Origin: an uncultured Bacilli bacterium
GTDB lineage: Bacteria > Bacillota_I > Bacilli_A > RF39 > UBA660
NCBI GenBank assembly: GCA_947628635.1
Contig: CANRAX010000027.1
Location: 1-13,025 of the forward strand
Length of the DNA: 13,025 nt
Reading direction: 5' to 3'
Positions 6,023 through 13,025 of the stretch are shown one piece after another (position 1 is the first letter of the stretch; the number at the start of each line of letters is the position of its first letter). The notes beneath the pieces were generated by a model. The model worked only from the letters and a program-made list of their open reading frames with translations. It made no database searches and had not been told where the DNA came from. The position numbers were made by a program, and so were the translations under genes.

Positions 6023-7336
6023 TTACAAATTATTTTTTATAAGTTGATTTAATTCAACTGCATACTCCATAGGAAGTTCTTCTCTAAACTTATCTAAAAA
6101 GCCTAGTACAATTAATTCCGTAGCTCTTTCTTTAGAAATACCTCTACTCATCATATAAAACAAATTATCTTCACTTATTTTAGCAACCGTAGCTTCATGT
6201 TCTATACTACTGCTCAAATTAAAACATGAATTAACTGGAATAGTATCACTCCTTGATAAATCGTCTAAAATCAATGTATCACATTTAACATTACTAACAC
6301 TATTTGTAGCCTTAGTATTAATCAAAACTTTACCTCTATAAGTAGCTTTACCTCCATTACGGGCAATACTCTTTGAAATTATATTACTTTTTGTATTTTT
6401 ACCCAAGTGAATCATCCTAGCACCACTATCTTGTTCTTGCGAAGATGAAGCAACACTTATTGTTATACAAGTGCCACTAGCATTGTCTCCTTTTAAAACA
6501 CAACAAGGATATTTCATCGTAACCTTACTTCCAATATTTCCATCAATCCATTCCATTGTTCCATTTTCTTCTACTAAAGCCCTTTTGGTAACTAAATTAT
6601 ACACATTTACAGCCCAATTTTGTATTGTTGAATAACGACATTTACTATTTTTGCCAACATAAATTTCTACCACTGCCGCATGTAATGATGACTCACTATA
6701 AGTTGGTGCCGTACAGCCTTCTATATAATGTAAACTACTATTATCATCAACAATAATTAGTGTTCTTTCAAATTGACCCATATTTTTACTATTTATACGG
6801 AAATAACTTTGCAAAGGTCTATCTAAAGTCGTATTAGGCGGTACATAAATAAAACTACCTCCGCTAAATACACACCCATTCAAAGCAGCAAATTTATTTT
6901 CACCATTGCCAACAATTTTACCAAAGTATTTCTTAACAATTTCTGGATACTTTTTCATAGCCACTTCAATTGAAGTGAAAATAACCTTCTTTTCTTCCAA
7001 CTCTTTAAGCATACTATGATATATTACTTCACTCTCATACTGCACACCCATACCACCAAGATGTTCTTCACTTTCTAAAACACCTAAAGAGTCTAGTTCA
7101 TCAACAACTGGTTTTAAAACCTTATTCCAATCATTTTCAATTGCTTTATCTCTTTCATTTGCTTTGTAATAGATAATATCATCAAAATTAAGTGAAATTT
7201 CCGGACCAAAAGTAGGCATAGAAAGTTTTTTAAATTTTTCATAACTATCTTTGCGATAAGAACTTACCCATAAATCTTCTTCTTTTATTTTGGATATTTT
7301 ATTTATATTTTCTTCACTTAATCCTTTAATTTCCAT
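6023..7336 (-). CDS. sufB: Fe-S cluster assembly scaffold protein SufB
   Basis: SufB pairs with SufD and the ATPase SufC to form the scaffold on which iron-sulfur clusters are built and passed to apoproteins. The 437-residue protein is slightly shorter than the usual 465. Conserved stretches are FGGG-type NGCVFSGGSFIYVPP (about 153-167), RMIHLGKNTKSNIISKSI (307-324), GGKATYRG (328-335), KCDTLILDD (351-359) with Cys352 at the position of the sulfur-accepting cysteine, and IEHEATVAKISEDNLFYMMSRG (378-399) with the E-H-E cluster. The C-terminus ELPMEYAVELNQLI is typical. The start has only a weak GGTG, 7 bases upstream. It is the last gene of the operon, 23 bases after the unknown gene. Cytoplasmic. 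Assignment is secure. Confidence 0.97.
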   Translation of the reverse strand: MEIKGLSEENINKISKIKEEDLWVSSYRKDSYEKFKKLSMPTFGPEISLNFDDIIYYKANERDKAIENDWNKVLKPVVDELDSLGVLESEEHLGGMGVQYESEVIYHSMLKELEEKKVIFTSIEVAMKKYPEIVKKYFGKIVGNGENKFAALNGCVFSGGSFIYVPPNTTLDRPLQSYFRINSKNMGQFERTLIIVDDNSSLHYIEGCTAPTYSESSLHAAVVEIYVGKNSKCRYSTIQNWAVNVYNLVTKRALVEENGTMEWIDGNIGSKVTMKYPCCVLKGDNASGTCITISVASSSQEQDSGARMIHLGKNTKSNIISKSIARNGGKATYRGKVLINTKATNSVSNVKCDTLILDDLSRSDTIPVNSCFNLSSSIEHEATVAKISEDNLFYMMSRGISKERATELIVLGFLDKFREELPMEYAVELNQLIKNNL

Positions 7337-7359
7337 AATTTCACCAGCTTATTTTTATT

Positions 7360-7860
7360 TTACATTTTCTTTTGCATAACTTTTTCTTTATCTAATCGTT
7401 TTTCTTCTCTTGTATCATTTATAATTACTTTAAGCATTTCCAAAGGTCTTTGAAATTGTTTTAACTTACTTATTGCATATTCTTTTCTTTGTCTTATAAA
7501 ATATTTAGATTGTAAAGCATAATTTTTTAATTCATCTGCTGAAATAACATCTTTTTCCAAGATTTCTTTAAAATTAACATTTTCTAATAGTACACATGAA
7601 CTTCCATCAACAGCTTTAAAGTTATTAACTTGAAAAACTTTGGTACCATAAGAAACTCCATCTAAAGTAGTATTACTATATGGAAGCCTCTTAAATACAG
7701 CAAAATTTTCAGTATCTTCTTCAGAAAATAAATCTAAATATTTATCTTTGTCTTTTACAAGTAAAACAAATTCTGAATCATTCTTATATTCAAGCCCTTT
7801 TCCAATAAATTTTCTAATTGCTCCAAGTCTTATATCTTTTGTTTTAATTAAATCTTTCAT
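7360..7860 (-). CDS. Unrecognised protein encoded within the suf operon
   Basis: I do not recognise this 166-residue protein. It has no signal peptide or membrane segment. The N-terminal two thirds (about 1-100) alternates short beta-like and charged stretches, including FVLLVKDKDKYLDLF and VLLENVNFKEIL. The last third (about 108-166) looks helical and is strongly charged, with many Lys, Arg and Glu. The only cysteine is Cys89, so it is not an A-type carrier, NifU-like or SufE-like protein with the usual cysteine set. It overlaps sufU by ATGA with a strong GGGGGAGG at 7-base spacing, so it is translated well and coupled to sufU. In Bacillus-type operons sufU is followed directly by sufB, so the gene is an insertion or a lineage-specific component. 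A role in the SUF pathway is inferred from position only. Confidence 0.85.
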   Translation of the reverse strand: MKDLIKTKDIRLGAIRKFIGKGLEYKNDSEFVLLVKDKDKYLDLFSEEDTENFAVFKRLPYSNTTLDGVSYGTKVFQVNNFKAVDGSSCVLLENVNFKEILEKDVISADELKNYALQSKYFIRQRKEYAISKLKQFQRPLEMLKVIINDTREEKRLDKEKVMQKKM

Positions 7861-8276
7861 TTTGTAACCTCCCCCAACATTTTTTCAATTGCAACACTTG
7901 GCAATAATGCACAATTTTTTCTATTAGGTTGCAACTGATCATAAACATTTAATTCCCCCAATAATTCTTTGTCATAATCTTCTTCATTAATCATTTTTTT
8001 ATAATTATTTAAAATTTTTTCTACTTCATCAACATCTTTTCCAAGTAAATTTCTGATTAGTATTGAGCTAGCTGAAGTACTAATAGCACAAGCCTCTCCA
8101 TCAAAATGAATATCTATAACCTTGCCATCTTCAATCTTCATCATAAAATCTAAATTATCTATACAACTATCATTATTACTATTAATTTTTAAATAATCAT
8201 CATCTTTAACTAAACCTTTATTTAAAGGATTTTGATAATTATCTAAAATTATTTCTCTACGTAAATTGCTATCCAT
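7857..8276 (-). CDS. sufU: SufU zinc-dependent sulfurtransferase
   Basis: Accepts persulfide sulfur from SufS and feeds the SufBCD scaffold. The 139-residue protein has the SufU pattern of metal ligands: Cys38 and Asp40 in NDSCIDN (the usual CGD here reads CID), Cys63 in GEACAIST and Cys122 in NRKNCALLP. It also keeps the opening YQNPLNKG and the SufU-type insertion region between the second and third cysteines that distinguishes it from IscU. The Gly of CGD being Ile is a small departure. AGGTGA lies upstream of the ATG, 8 bases after the sufS stop. The 3' end contains the ribosome binding site of the next gene and overlaps it by four bases. Confidence 0.95.
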   Translation of the reverse strand: MDSNLRREIILDNYQNPLNKGLVKDDDYLKINSNNDSCIDNLDFMMKIEDGKVIDIHFDGEACAISTSASSILIRNLLGKDVDEVEKILNNYKKMINEEDYDKELLGELNVYDQLQPNRKNCALLPSVAIEKMLGEVTK

Positions 8277-8284
8277 AAAATCAC

Positions 8285-9478
8285 CTAAATTACTACTCTA
8301 AATATATCTTCACTTCTTTTTAAAGCATCTACAAGTTTCAAAACATCTTCTTCATTATTATATAGATACATACTTACTCTAACAGTGTTTTTAATTTTCA
8401 TTTCGTCTTTTAATATTTTAGCACAATGATTACCAGCTCTAACATAAATATTATAATTATTTAAATACACTGAACTATCTTGTGCAAAAACACCATCAAT
8501 ATTAAATGCTAGTATTCCACTATTAGAATTTGTATTATATAAAATTATATTTGGAATTTTCTTAAGTTCACTAACTAAGAGTTTTTTTAGTTTTATCTCA
8601 TGAGCATGAATATTATCCATTCCAATCCCTTGTAAATATTTAACAGCCTCACCCAAACCGATTACTTCAGCAATAGGTGGCGTACCAGCTTCAAACTTAC
8701 TAGGTCCAACTTTTAATTCATAAGTACCATCAGCTTCAAAAGTTTGGTTCATGCCTCCACCATAACATAAGGGCTCCATCTCATCCATAAGTTCTCTTTT
8801 CACTATCAAAACGCCAACACCTGTTGGGCCACACATTTTATGGCCTGAAAAACTTAAAAAATCCATATTACTTTCAGTAAAATCTACTTTCATATGTGGA
8901 ACACTTTGAGCACCATCAACATTAAATAAGATACCTCTTTCTTGACACAACTTTCCAATTGCCTTAACGTCTCTTACATCTCCAATAACATTAGTAACTT
9001 GAGCAATAGAAATTACTTTTGTTTTTTCTGTAATAGCCTTTTCTAAATTATCAATTGTAAGTTCCATATTTTCATCAAGTTCTGCATATTTAACTGTAAT
9101 GCCTAACTCTTTACTAATTTTTAACCAAGGAAGAACATTAGAAGCATGCTCTGCTTTAGTTATAATAACTTCATCACCTTTTTTTAAATGTTTTTTCATA
9201 TAACCAAAAACAACCATATTTAAAGACATCGTTGAGCCACTAGTAAAAATGACCTCATCTTCCCTACAATTAACAAATTCACTAATTATCTTCCGTACCC
9301 CATCATATGCCTTATTAGTTTTAATTGCCGCATCATAATCTCCTCTATGTATATTAGAAGTATAATTTTGCAAATATTCAACCATCTTATCAACAACAAT
9401 TTTAGGCTTTAAAGTAGTTGCTCCATTATCAAAAAAAACAATATCTTCATTTAACATAGGAAAATCTTCTCTATTCAA
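8285..9478 (-). CDS. sufS: Cysteine desulfurase SufS
   Basis: PLP-dependent, class V aminotransferase-fold enzyme that converts cysteine to alanine and carries the sulfur as a persulfide. With the start chosen here the protein has 397 residues, close to the usual 405. Features: FFDNGATTLKP near the N-terminus, His111 in KAEHASN for ring stacking, D188-GAQ (NVDGAQSVPH), the PLP lysine K214 in SFSGHKMCGPTG, and the active-site Cys352 in RAGNHCAK. The region around GTPPIAEVIGLGEAV is also typical. The start is a TTG at 9478: the in-frame GTG three codons earlier (9487-9485) is itself part of the AGGAGGTG ribosome binding site, so it cannot be the initiator. It acts with SufU encoded directly downstream. 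Confidence 0.96.
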   Translation of the reverse strand: MNREDFPMLNEDIVFFDNGATTLKPKIVVDKMVEYLQNYTSNIHRGDYDAAIKTNKAYDGVRKIISEFVNCREDEVIFTSGSTMSLNMVVFGYMKKHLKKGDEVIITKAEHASNVLPWLKISKELGITVKYAELDENMELTIDNLEKAITEKTKVISIAQVTNVIGDVRDVKAIGKLCQERGILFNVDGAQSVPHMKVDFTESNMDFLSFSGHKMCGPTGVGVLIVKRELMDEMEPLCYGGGMNQTFEADGTYELKVGPSKFEAGTPPIAEVIGLGEAVKYLQGIGMDNIHAHEIKLKKLLVSELKKIPNIILYNTNSNSGILAFNIDGVFAQDSSVYLNNYNIYVRAGNHCAKILKDEMKIKNTVRVSMYLYNNEEDVLKLVDALKRSEDIFRVVI

Positions 9479-9484
9479 AATTAT

Positions 9485-9492
9485 CACCTCCT
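9485..9492 (-). promoter_or_regulatory. Ribosome binding site of sufS, overlapping the sufD stop
   Basis: AGGAGGTG on the minus strand, with a few bases to the TTG start at 9478. It shares bases with the TAG stop of sufD (9493-9491), so the two genes are tightly coupled. Confidence 0.75.
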
Positions 9493-10069
9493 AAATTTTT
9501 TCAATTTCTAAAACAAAGTCTTTTATCTTATCGTACTCAATACTATCACTATTAATTAAAAAGCCATTTAATAATAATTTGTAACAAACCTTTTCTGGAA
9601 TACCTCTACTTTCCAAATAAAAAATATCTTCATCCTTAAATTTACCTATATAAGCTGAATGACTACTATCAACATCATAATTATCAATTAAAAGATTTGG
9701 ACATATGGTACTTTTGCCATCACTTATATTAATAATTTGATTATCTTGATTACAAATACATTTAGCACTATTTTTTAATACAGAGCCCTCTACTTTAAAA
9801 GAAAGCTCATTATCTTTGACATTTACCCCATGATTAAAGAGTTCACTATGAGTATTACTTTTATTATGATTAACTTTAATAGTAAAAATATTATCATCAT
9901 AATTTATATCATTATAATAATAATATAAACTAATATCTTCTTTATCTAAATCAATTAAGACATTAGAACCACTATTAATACTAAAATGATAAATAATCGT
10001 ATCTTCTTCTATTTTATAGTTATAATCTTTTTTAGTATTATTATCTATTACATATAATATTTTACTCAT
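9491..10069 (-). CDS. sufD: Short SufD-like Fe-S cluster assembly protein
   Basis: SufD is the partner of SufB in the SufBC2D scaffold. This protein has only about 192 residues against the usual 400 or more. It keeps the second half: HNKSNTHSELFNHGVNVKD (about 68-86), which matches the SufB/SufD beta-helix pattern, then DSSHSAYIGKFKDEDIFYLESRGIP (about 134-158), with the conserved His137, and a helical end. The N-terminal domain and the first part of the helix are missing, with no upstream remnant, because sufC ends where it starts. It is intact and well placed, so it is a reduced SufD, not a pseudogene. The start at 10069 (ATGAGTAA overlap with sufC) is chosen; another ATG at 10078 would add three residues. 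Neither has a strong ribosome binding site, so translation probably depends on sufC. Confidence 0.85.
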   Translation of the reverse strand: MSKILYVIDNNTKKDYNYKIEEDTIIYHFSINSGSNVLIDLDKEDISLYYYYNDINYDDNIFTIKVNHNKSNTHSELFNHGVNVKDNELSFKVEGSVLKNSAKCICNQDNQIINISDGKSTICPNLLIDNYDVDSSHSAYIGKFKDEDIFYLESRGIPEKVCYKLLLNGFLINSDSIEYDKIKDFVLEIEKI

Positions 10070-10826
10070 TTTCTTCATTTCCCATCATAACATTAACCCC
10101 ATTATAGCCTTCTTTTTCTATTTCAAAAGCTAATTCTATTCCACCAGTTTTTTGTATTTTTTTCTCTTTTAATATATGAACATACTGTGGTCTAATATAT
10201 TCTAATATTCTTGGATAATGAGTAATAATTAAAAGGGCTGTATCGGGATATTCCTCTAAATAATCGTTAATATTTTTACAAGCAATCCTTAAACTGTCAA
10301 CATCTAAACCCGAGTCTAACTCATCTAATATGATGAATTTAGGTTTTAACATTTTTAATTGTAAAATCTCATTTTTCTTTTTTTCTCCTCCACTAAAGCC
10401 TAAATTTAATGAACGATGTAACATATTATTATTCAATTTGACTTCATCCATAGCTTTTTCCATATCTTTAATAAATGTATAAAGATTAACTTTAGTACCA
10501 CTAACTTCTCCAATAGCCGTTCTTAAAAATTCACTATTAGATACACCTTCAATAACAGTAGGATCTTGCATACAAAGAAAGATACCTTTTTTAGCTCTTT
10601 TTGAAACAGATAAATTTAAAATACTTTCGCCATCAAGCAATATATCTCCACCAGTTACTTCATATTTGTAGTGCCCCATAATCACTTTAGATAAAGTACT
10701 TTTTCCTGTACCATTAGGCCCCATTATAACGTGAATTTCACCTTTTTTTATAGTTAGAGAAAAATCTTCTAAAATATTATCTTCGGTTTCCTTTACTTTA
10801 CAATATAAATTTTTAATTTCTAGCAT
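10062..10826 (-). CDS. sufC: Fe-S cluster assembly ATPase SufC
   Basis: Soluble ABC-type ATPase that binds SufB and SufD and drives opening of the scaffold. The 254-residue protein has Walker A GPNGTGKST (36-44), Q-loop Gln87 in CMQDPT, signature FSGGE (144-148), Walker B FIILDE (164-169) followed by the SufC-typical LDSGLDVDSLR, and the H-loop His203 in ITHYPRILEYIRP. The end GGIELAFEIEKEGY is typical of SufC. GGAG lies 8 bases before the ATG. It is the first gene of the operon, with a good promoter upstream, and overlaps sufD by 8 bases. No Fur, IscR or other operator is recognisable in the short leader. Confidence 0.97.
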   Translation of the reverse strand: MLEIKNLYCKVKETEDNILEDFSLTIKKGEIHVIMGPNGTGKSTLSKVIMGHYKYEVTGGDILLDGESILNLSVSKRAKKGIFLCMQDPTVIEGVSNSEFLRTAIGEVSGTKVNLYTFIKDMEKAMDEVKLNNNMLHRSLNLGFSGGEKKKNEILQLKMLKPKFIILDELDSGLDVDSLRIACKNINDYLEEYPDTALLIITHYPRILEYIRPQYVHILKEKKIQKTGGIELAFEIEKEGYNGVNVMMGNEENE

Positions 10827-10867
10827 AAAAACATCTCCGTTTTTTTATCAAAAATAAAATCACTCTT

Positions 10868-10896
10868 ATTTTAACACAAAATACTTTATTTAACAA
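10868..10896 (-). promoter_or_regulatory. Promoter of the suf operon
   Basis: TTGTTA (10896-10891), 17-base spacer, TAAAAT (10873-10868). The start of transcription would be near 10861, giving a leader of about 35 bases before sufC. The surrounding sequence is almost pure A/T, so the call is likely but not certain. Confidence 0.6.
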
Positions 10897-10910
10897 AAAA
10901 AAATAAAGAC

Positions 10911-10939
10911 AAAAAAAGACACTGACAAAAATCAGTATC
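10911..10939 (-). terminator. Intrinsic terminator of the repeat-protein gene
   Basis: GATACTGA pairs with TCAGTGTC (10939-10932 with 10925-10918), an 8-bp stem with one G-U and a 6-base loop, followed by seven T (10917-10911). It starts directly after the stop codon of the large gene and insulates the suf operon. Confidence 0.88.
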
Positions 10940-12868
10940 TTAAGAAGCTCTATGATAAGACATATCATCTTCATCAAGTAATGAATTAGCATCTTGTATT
11001 AATTTAAGAAGTTCTTCTTTACTAGTAGCACTAGGTTTTAATGATTTTATCTCTTCTTCTTGTTTTTTTATTTTCTTATTTTGATCTTGAACTCTTTCAT
11101 CTAATTCACGATTTTTATTTTCTAATTTTGAAACTATCGTCTCATAATTTCTAACTTTACCATTTAAATATTTAATTTCATCTTCTAATGATTTATTTTT
11201 CTTAGTAATATCATTACCATTACGACGTAAGCGAGTAATTAATTTCTCATAATCAAGAATTTTACTACTTTGTTTTTTATTTAAATCAATTAAGTTAGCC
11301 ATTGACTTTGTAACATCATCTATAAAATTCATATTATCTGAAATTTTATCATCATAATCATCAATTTCATCATGCTTATCAATTTCATAATCCATATCTA
11401 TTTTATCAAGTCTTAGTAAAGAATCTTTAAATAAATCATCATCTAATAAACTATCATTATAATCTTCTTTTTCATCTTCCATCGCTAAATCTTTTTTCTC
11501 TTCCTCATTAACTTCATCTGCGAAAGTTATATGTAAATCTCTATCCTCATTGATTGACTCATCATTTTTATCATCTTCAATATCTGCAAGTTCTTCTCCA
11601 ACTACTTTAGCTACTTCTGAAGCATCAACCAACTTACCATTAAAAGTATCATCTTTTTCTGGATTATCTTCAGAAATTTTATCTAGAAGATTTTCCTCTT
11701 CTTTATTAGATTGTTCTTCAATTGGAACATCTACTTCTTTTTTATCATCAGACTCGTCAACAACTGGAATAACTATCTCATCTTCTGGAACAATTGGTAT
11801 TTTATCTTCTAATGAAGAATTCAAATTATCTTTGGAAACTTGTTCTTCCTTATCATCATTTTTAGAAACTGGTTCTACTGGAATAGGTTCTTCCTTTGGA
11901 GTAACAGGAACTGGTTCCACTGGAACTGGACCTTCTTTTGGAGCAACAGAAACTGGCTCTACTGGAACTGGACCTTCTTTTGAAGCAACAGGAACTGGCT
12001 CTACTGGAACTGGAACTTCTTTCGGAGCAACAGAAACTGCTTCTACTGGAGCTAGACCTTCTTTTGGAACAATAGGAACTGATGGTACCGGTCCTGTTCT
12101 AACCGCAACATGTTTTCCAACAACTGGAACCGTACCAACTGAAGAATCATTAACAATAGGTGGTACTGATTTACCAGCCATAGTAGAACTACCTTCCTCC
12201 ATTTTTTCATTTATAGCATTTTCAATCTTTTTTCTATTTTCCACAGCAACTTCTTCTACTTTGATTTTATCCTTATCAGCATTTTCAATTGCAACTTTTT
12301 CAGGGAATAATGAATATTCAACAATTTCTGAATCAACTGTATTCTTACTGAAATATATTTTTTTAGAATTCATACCTACAAAACTAAAATATTCATTATT
12401 AATTAAATTTTTTCCATCATAATCAAAAATAGAAGCCTCTGAAAACTGATCATTAAAAACAAAACGCCCTTCATTCTCCATTTTTAACATCAATCTATCT
12501 TTTATAGTAGCTGGTGTTGTAACTAATTTTGTCGCAGCATCAGGAATATTTTTTAATCCTATACTTTCTAAAACATTTTTAGAAGTTGGAACAGCTTTTT
12601 CAACCAGCAAAACATTATTACCAAGATTTTTAACCATTTTATTTTCTAATGGAATAACTACTTTACCATCACGAGTAATAACCCCTGCATGAGAGGCTTT
12701 AACAGTTGGATCAATTGCTTCTACCAATGCAGTCGTCGCAATTATATTACCATTAGGAAGTGGCTTATCATCAAGAAAATAATACTGTTTGCCATCTTCT
12801 GTAATTCCATAATTACAAATCAAATCCGTCCTATCTTTATATTTAACTACTCCTTGTTGTATCTGCAT
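10940..12868 (-). CDS. Large acidic repeat and coiled-coil protein of unknown function
   Basis: I do not recognise this 642-residue protein. It has no signal peptide or membrane segment, so it is probably cytoplasmic. Order of regions: a folded, beta-rich N-terminal part (about 1-195), in which AGVITRDGKVVIPLENK (61-77) loosely resembles WG-repeat units; a linker; five copies of a 14-residue Pro/Val/Glu repeat (268-337, consensus PKEGPVPVEPVPVA); a long, probably disordered Asp/Glu-rich region (about 338-515); and a charged coiled coil (about 530-610) followed by a short acidic and serine-rich end. There are only a few cysteines and no enzyme motif. AGGTGG lies 6 bases before the ATG, with its own promoter and terminator, so it is monocistronic. 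The layout suggests a scaffold or structural protein, for example in division or cell shape, but this is only inference. Confidence 0.85.
   Translation of the reverse strand: MQIQQGVVKYKDRTDLICNYGITEDGKQYYFLDDKPLPNGNIIATTALVEAIDPTVKASHAGVITRDGKVVIPLENKMVKNLGNNVLLVEKAVPTSKNVLESIGLKNIPDAATKLVTTPATIKDRLMLKMENEGRFVFNDQFSEASIFDYDGKNLINNEYFSFVGMNSKKIYFSKNTVDSEIVEYSLFPEKVAIENADKDKIKVEEVAVENRKKIENAINEKMEEGSSTMAGKSVPPIVNDSSVGTVPVVGKHVAVRTGPVPSVPIVPKEGLAPVEAVSVAPKEVPVPVEPVPVASKEGPVPVEPVSVAPKEGPVPVEPVPVTPKEEPIPVEPVSKNDDKEEQVSKDNLNSSLEDKIPIVPEDEIVIPVVDESDDKKEVDVPIEEQSNKEEENLLDKISEDNPEKDDTFNGKLVDASEVAKVVGEELADIEDDKNDESINEDRDLHITFADEVNEEEKKDLAMEDEKEDYNDSLLDDDLFKDSLLRLDKIDMDYEIDKHDEIDDYDDKISDNMNFIDDVTKSMANLIDLNKKQSSKILDYEKLITRLRRNGNDITKKNKSLEDEIKYLNGKVRNYETIVSKLENKNRELDERVQDQNKKIKKQEEEIKSLKPSATSKEELLKLIQDANSLLDEDDMSYHRAS
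11858..12067 (-). repeat. Five tandem 42-bp units coding a 14-residue Pro/Val/Glu repeat
   Basis: Five consecutive 42-base units, in frame, encode variants of PKEGPVPVEPVPVA (residues 268-337 of the large protein). The outer copies are the most diverged and the inner three the most alike at DNA level, as expected from expansion by slippage or recombination. Copy number may vary between strains. Confidence 0.88.
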
Positions 12869-12903
12869 AACTAACCACCTACTATTCTTTTACTATAATT
12901 CAT

Positions 12904-12932
12904 ACTATATGATACCATATCTGAACAAACAA
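12904..12932 (-). promoter_or_regulatory. Promoter of the repeat-protein gene
   Basis: TTGTTT (12932-12927), 17-base spacer, TATAGT (12909-12904), placing transcription start near 12897 and leaving a leader of about 29 bases with AGGTGG before the ATG at 12868. Confidence 0.6.
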
Positions 12933-12968
12933 AACAACTATTTTTAAAAATATTTTTCCAACATGTGA

Positions 12969-13020
12969 ATTCTCAAAGTAAAAGCCCTTTTTTAAATTAA
13001 TGGGTTTTTAGTTTGAGAAT
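12969..13020. repeat. Long near-perfect inverted repeat at the right edge
   Basis: The arms 12969-12987 and 13002-13020 (19 bases each) are complementary except for one G-G mismatch and one G-U pair, around a 14-base A/T loop. The inner part (AAAAGCCC with GGGTTTTT) resembles a terminator stem, but the outer 9 bp (ATTCTCAAA/TTTGAGAAT) extend it, and neither side has a clear T tract beyond the stem. It may end a gene lying to the right or be a mobile or regulatory inverted repeat. Confidence 0.7.
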
Positions 13021-13025
13021 AGTCA

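Noticed and set aside
7360..7860. Detached N-terminal half of SufD
   Set aside because: The idea fits the short SufD, but the sequence shows no SufD N-terminal pattern that I can recognise, and it is placed after sufU, not before sufD.
11858..12067. CRISPR array
   Set aside because: The repeats are contiguous, in frame, and have no unique spacers; they are coding tandem repeats.
11550..12422. Plus-strand open frame of 290 codons rich in Ser, Thr and Gly
   Set aside because: It is antisense to the large repeat protein; its repeats merely mirror the 42-bp units, and the minus-strand gene has ribosome binding site, promoter and terminator.
12689..12874. Plus-strand open frame of 61 codons
   Set aside because: Antisense to the start of the large protein, with no supporting start signal.

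Overview
The window is AT-rich DNA with short intergenic gaps, strong AGGAGG-type ribosome binding sites and several TTG/TATAAT-like promoters. TGA is used as a stop (in the acetyltransferase, sufU), so the standard bacterial code applies, not the Mycoplasma code. Sortase, an anchored surface protein, a VanY-type peptidase and a SUF operon with SufU point to a walled, low-GC Gram-positive bacterium (Bacillota). A host-associated Bacilli or Mollicutes-like lineage is my inference from base composition and gene style; no marker gene here fixes the taxonomy.

Layout. Bases 1-165 are the edge plus the leader of a plus-strand, membrane-anchored D-Ala-D-Ala carboxypeptidase (166-1077). It ends in a hairpin terminator that can serve both strands. 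Everything else lies on the minus strand, and the following units are given in the order of transcription, from the right. (1) 12868-10940 is a single large acidic repeat and coiled-coil protein with its own promoter and terminator. (2) 10826-6023 is a complete SUF iron-sulfur operon, sufC-sufD-sufS-sufU-X-sufB, with a promoter before sufC and a 14-bp hairpin terminator after sufB. (3) 5849-5496 is a monocistronic ssb with promoter and terminator. (4) 5317-3678 is an acetyltransferase overlapping a pyrimidine-nucleoside phosphorylase, behind a good promoter. (5) 3626-1119 is a surface cassette: a thioester-domain adhesin with a sorting signal, a dedicated sortase overlapping its 3' end, and a five-helix membrane protein.

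How the genes work together. In the SUF operon, SufS takes sulfur from cysteine, SufU accepts it, and SufB-SufC-SufD is the scaffold on which clusters are built. The operon differs from the usual Bacillus order by an unrecognised 166-residue gene between sufU and sufB and by a SufD of about half the normal length. In the surface cassette, the adhesin would be exported and anchored by the neighbouring sortase. It carries the Cys and Gln expected to form an internal thioester. The sortase keeps the catalytic His and Cys but has Gln where the family's catalytic Arg is expected, and its likely substrate has a non-canonical APDTA-type signal. These two departures from the norm, plus the operon-linked membrane protein, make the cassette the best candidate in the window for something not well described.

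No tRNA, rRNA, CRISPR array, transposase or phage gene was seen. No stretch over 300 bases lacks a gene.
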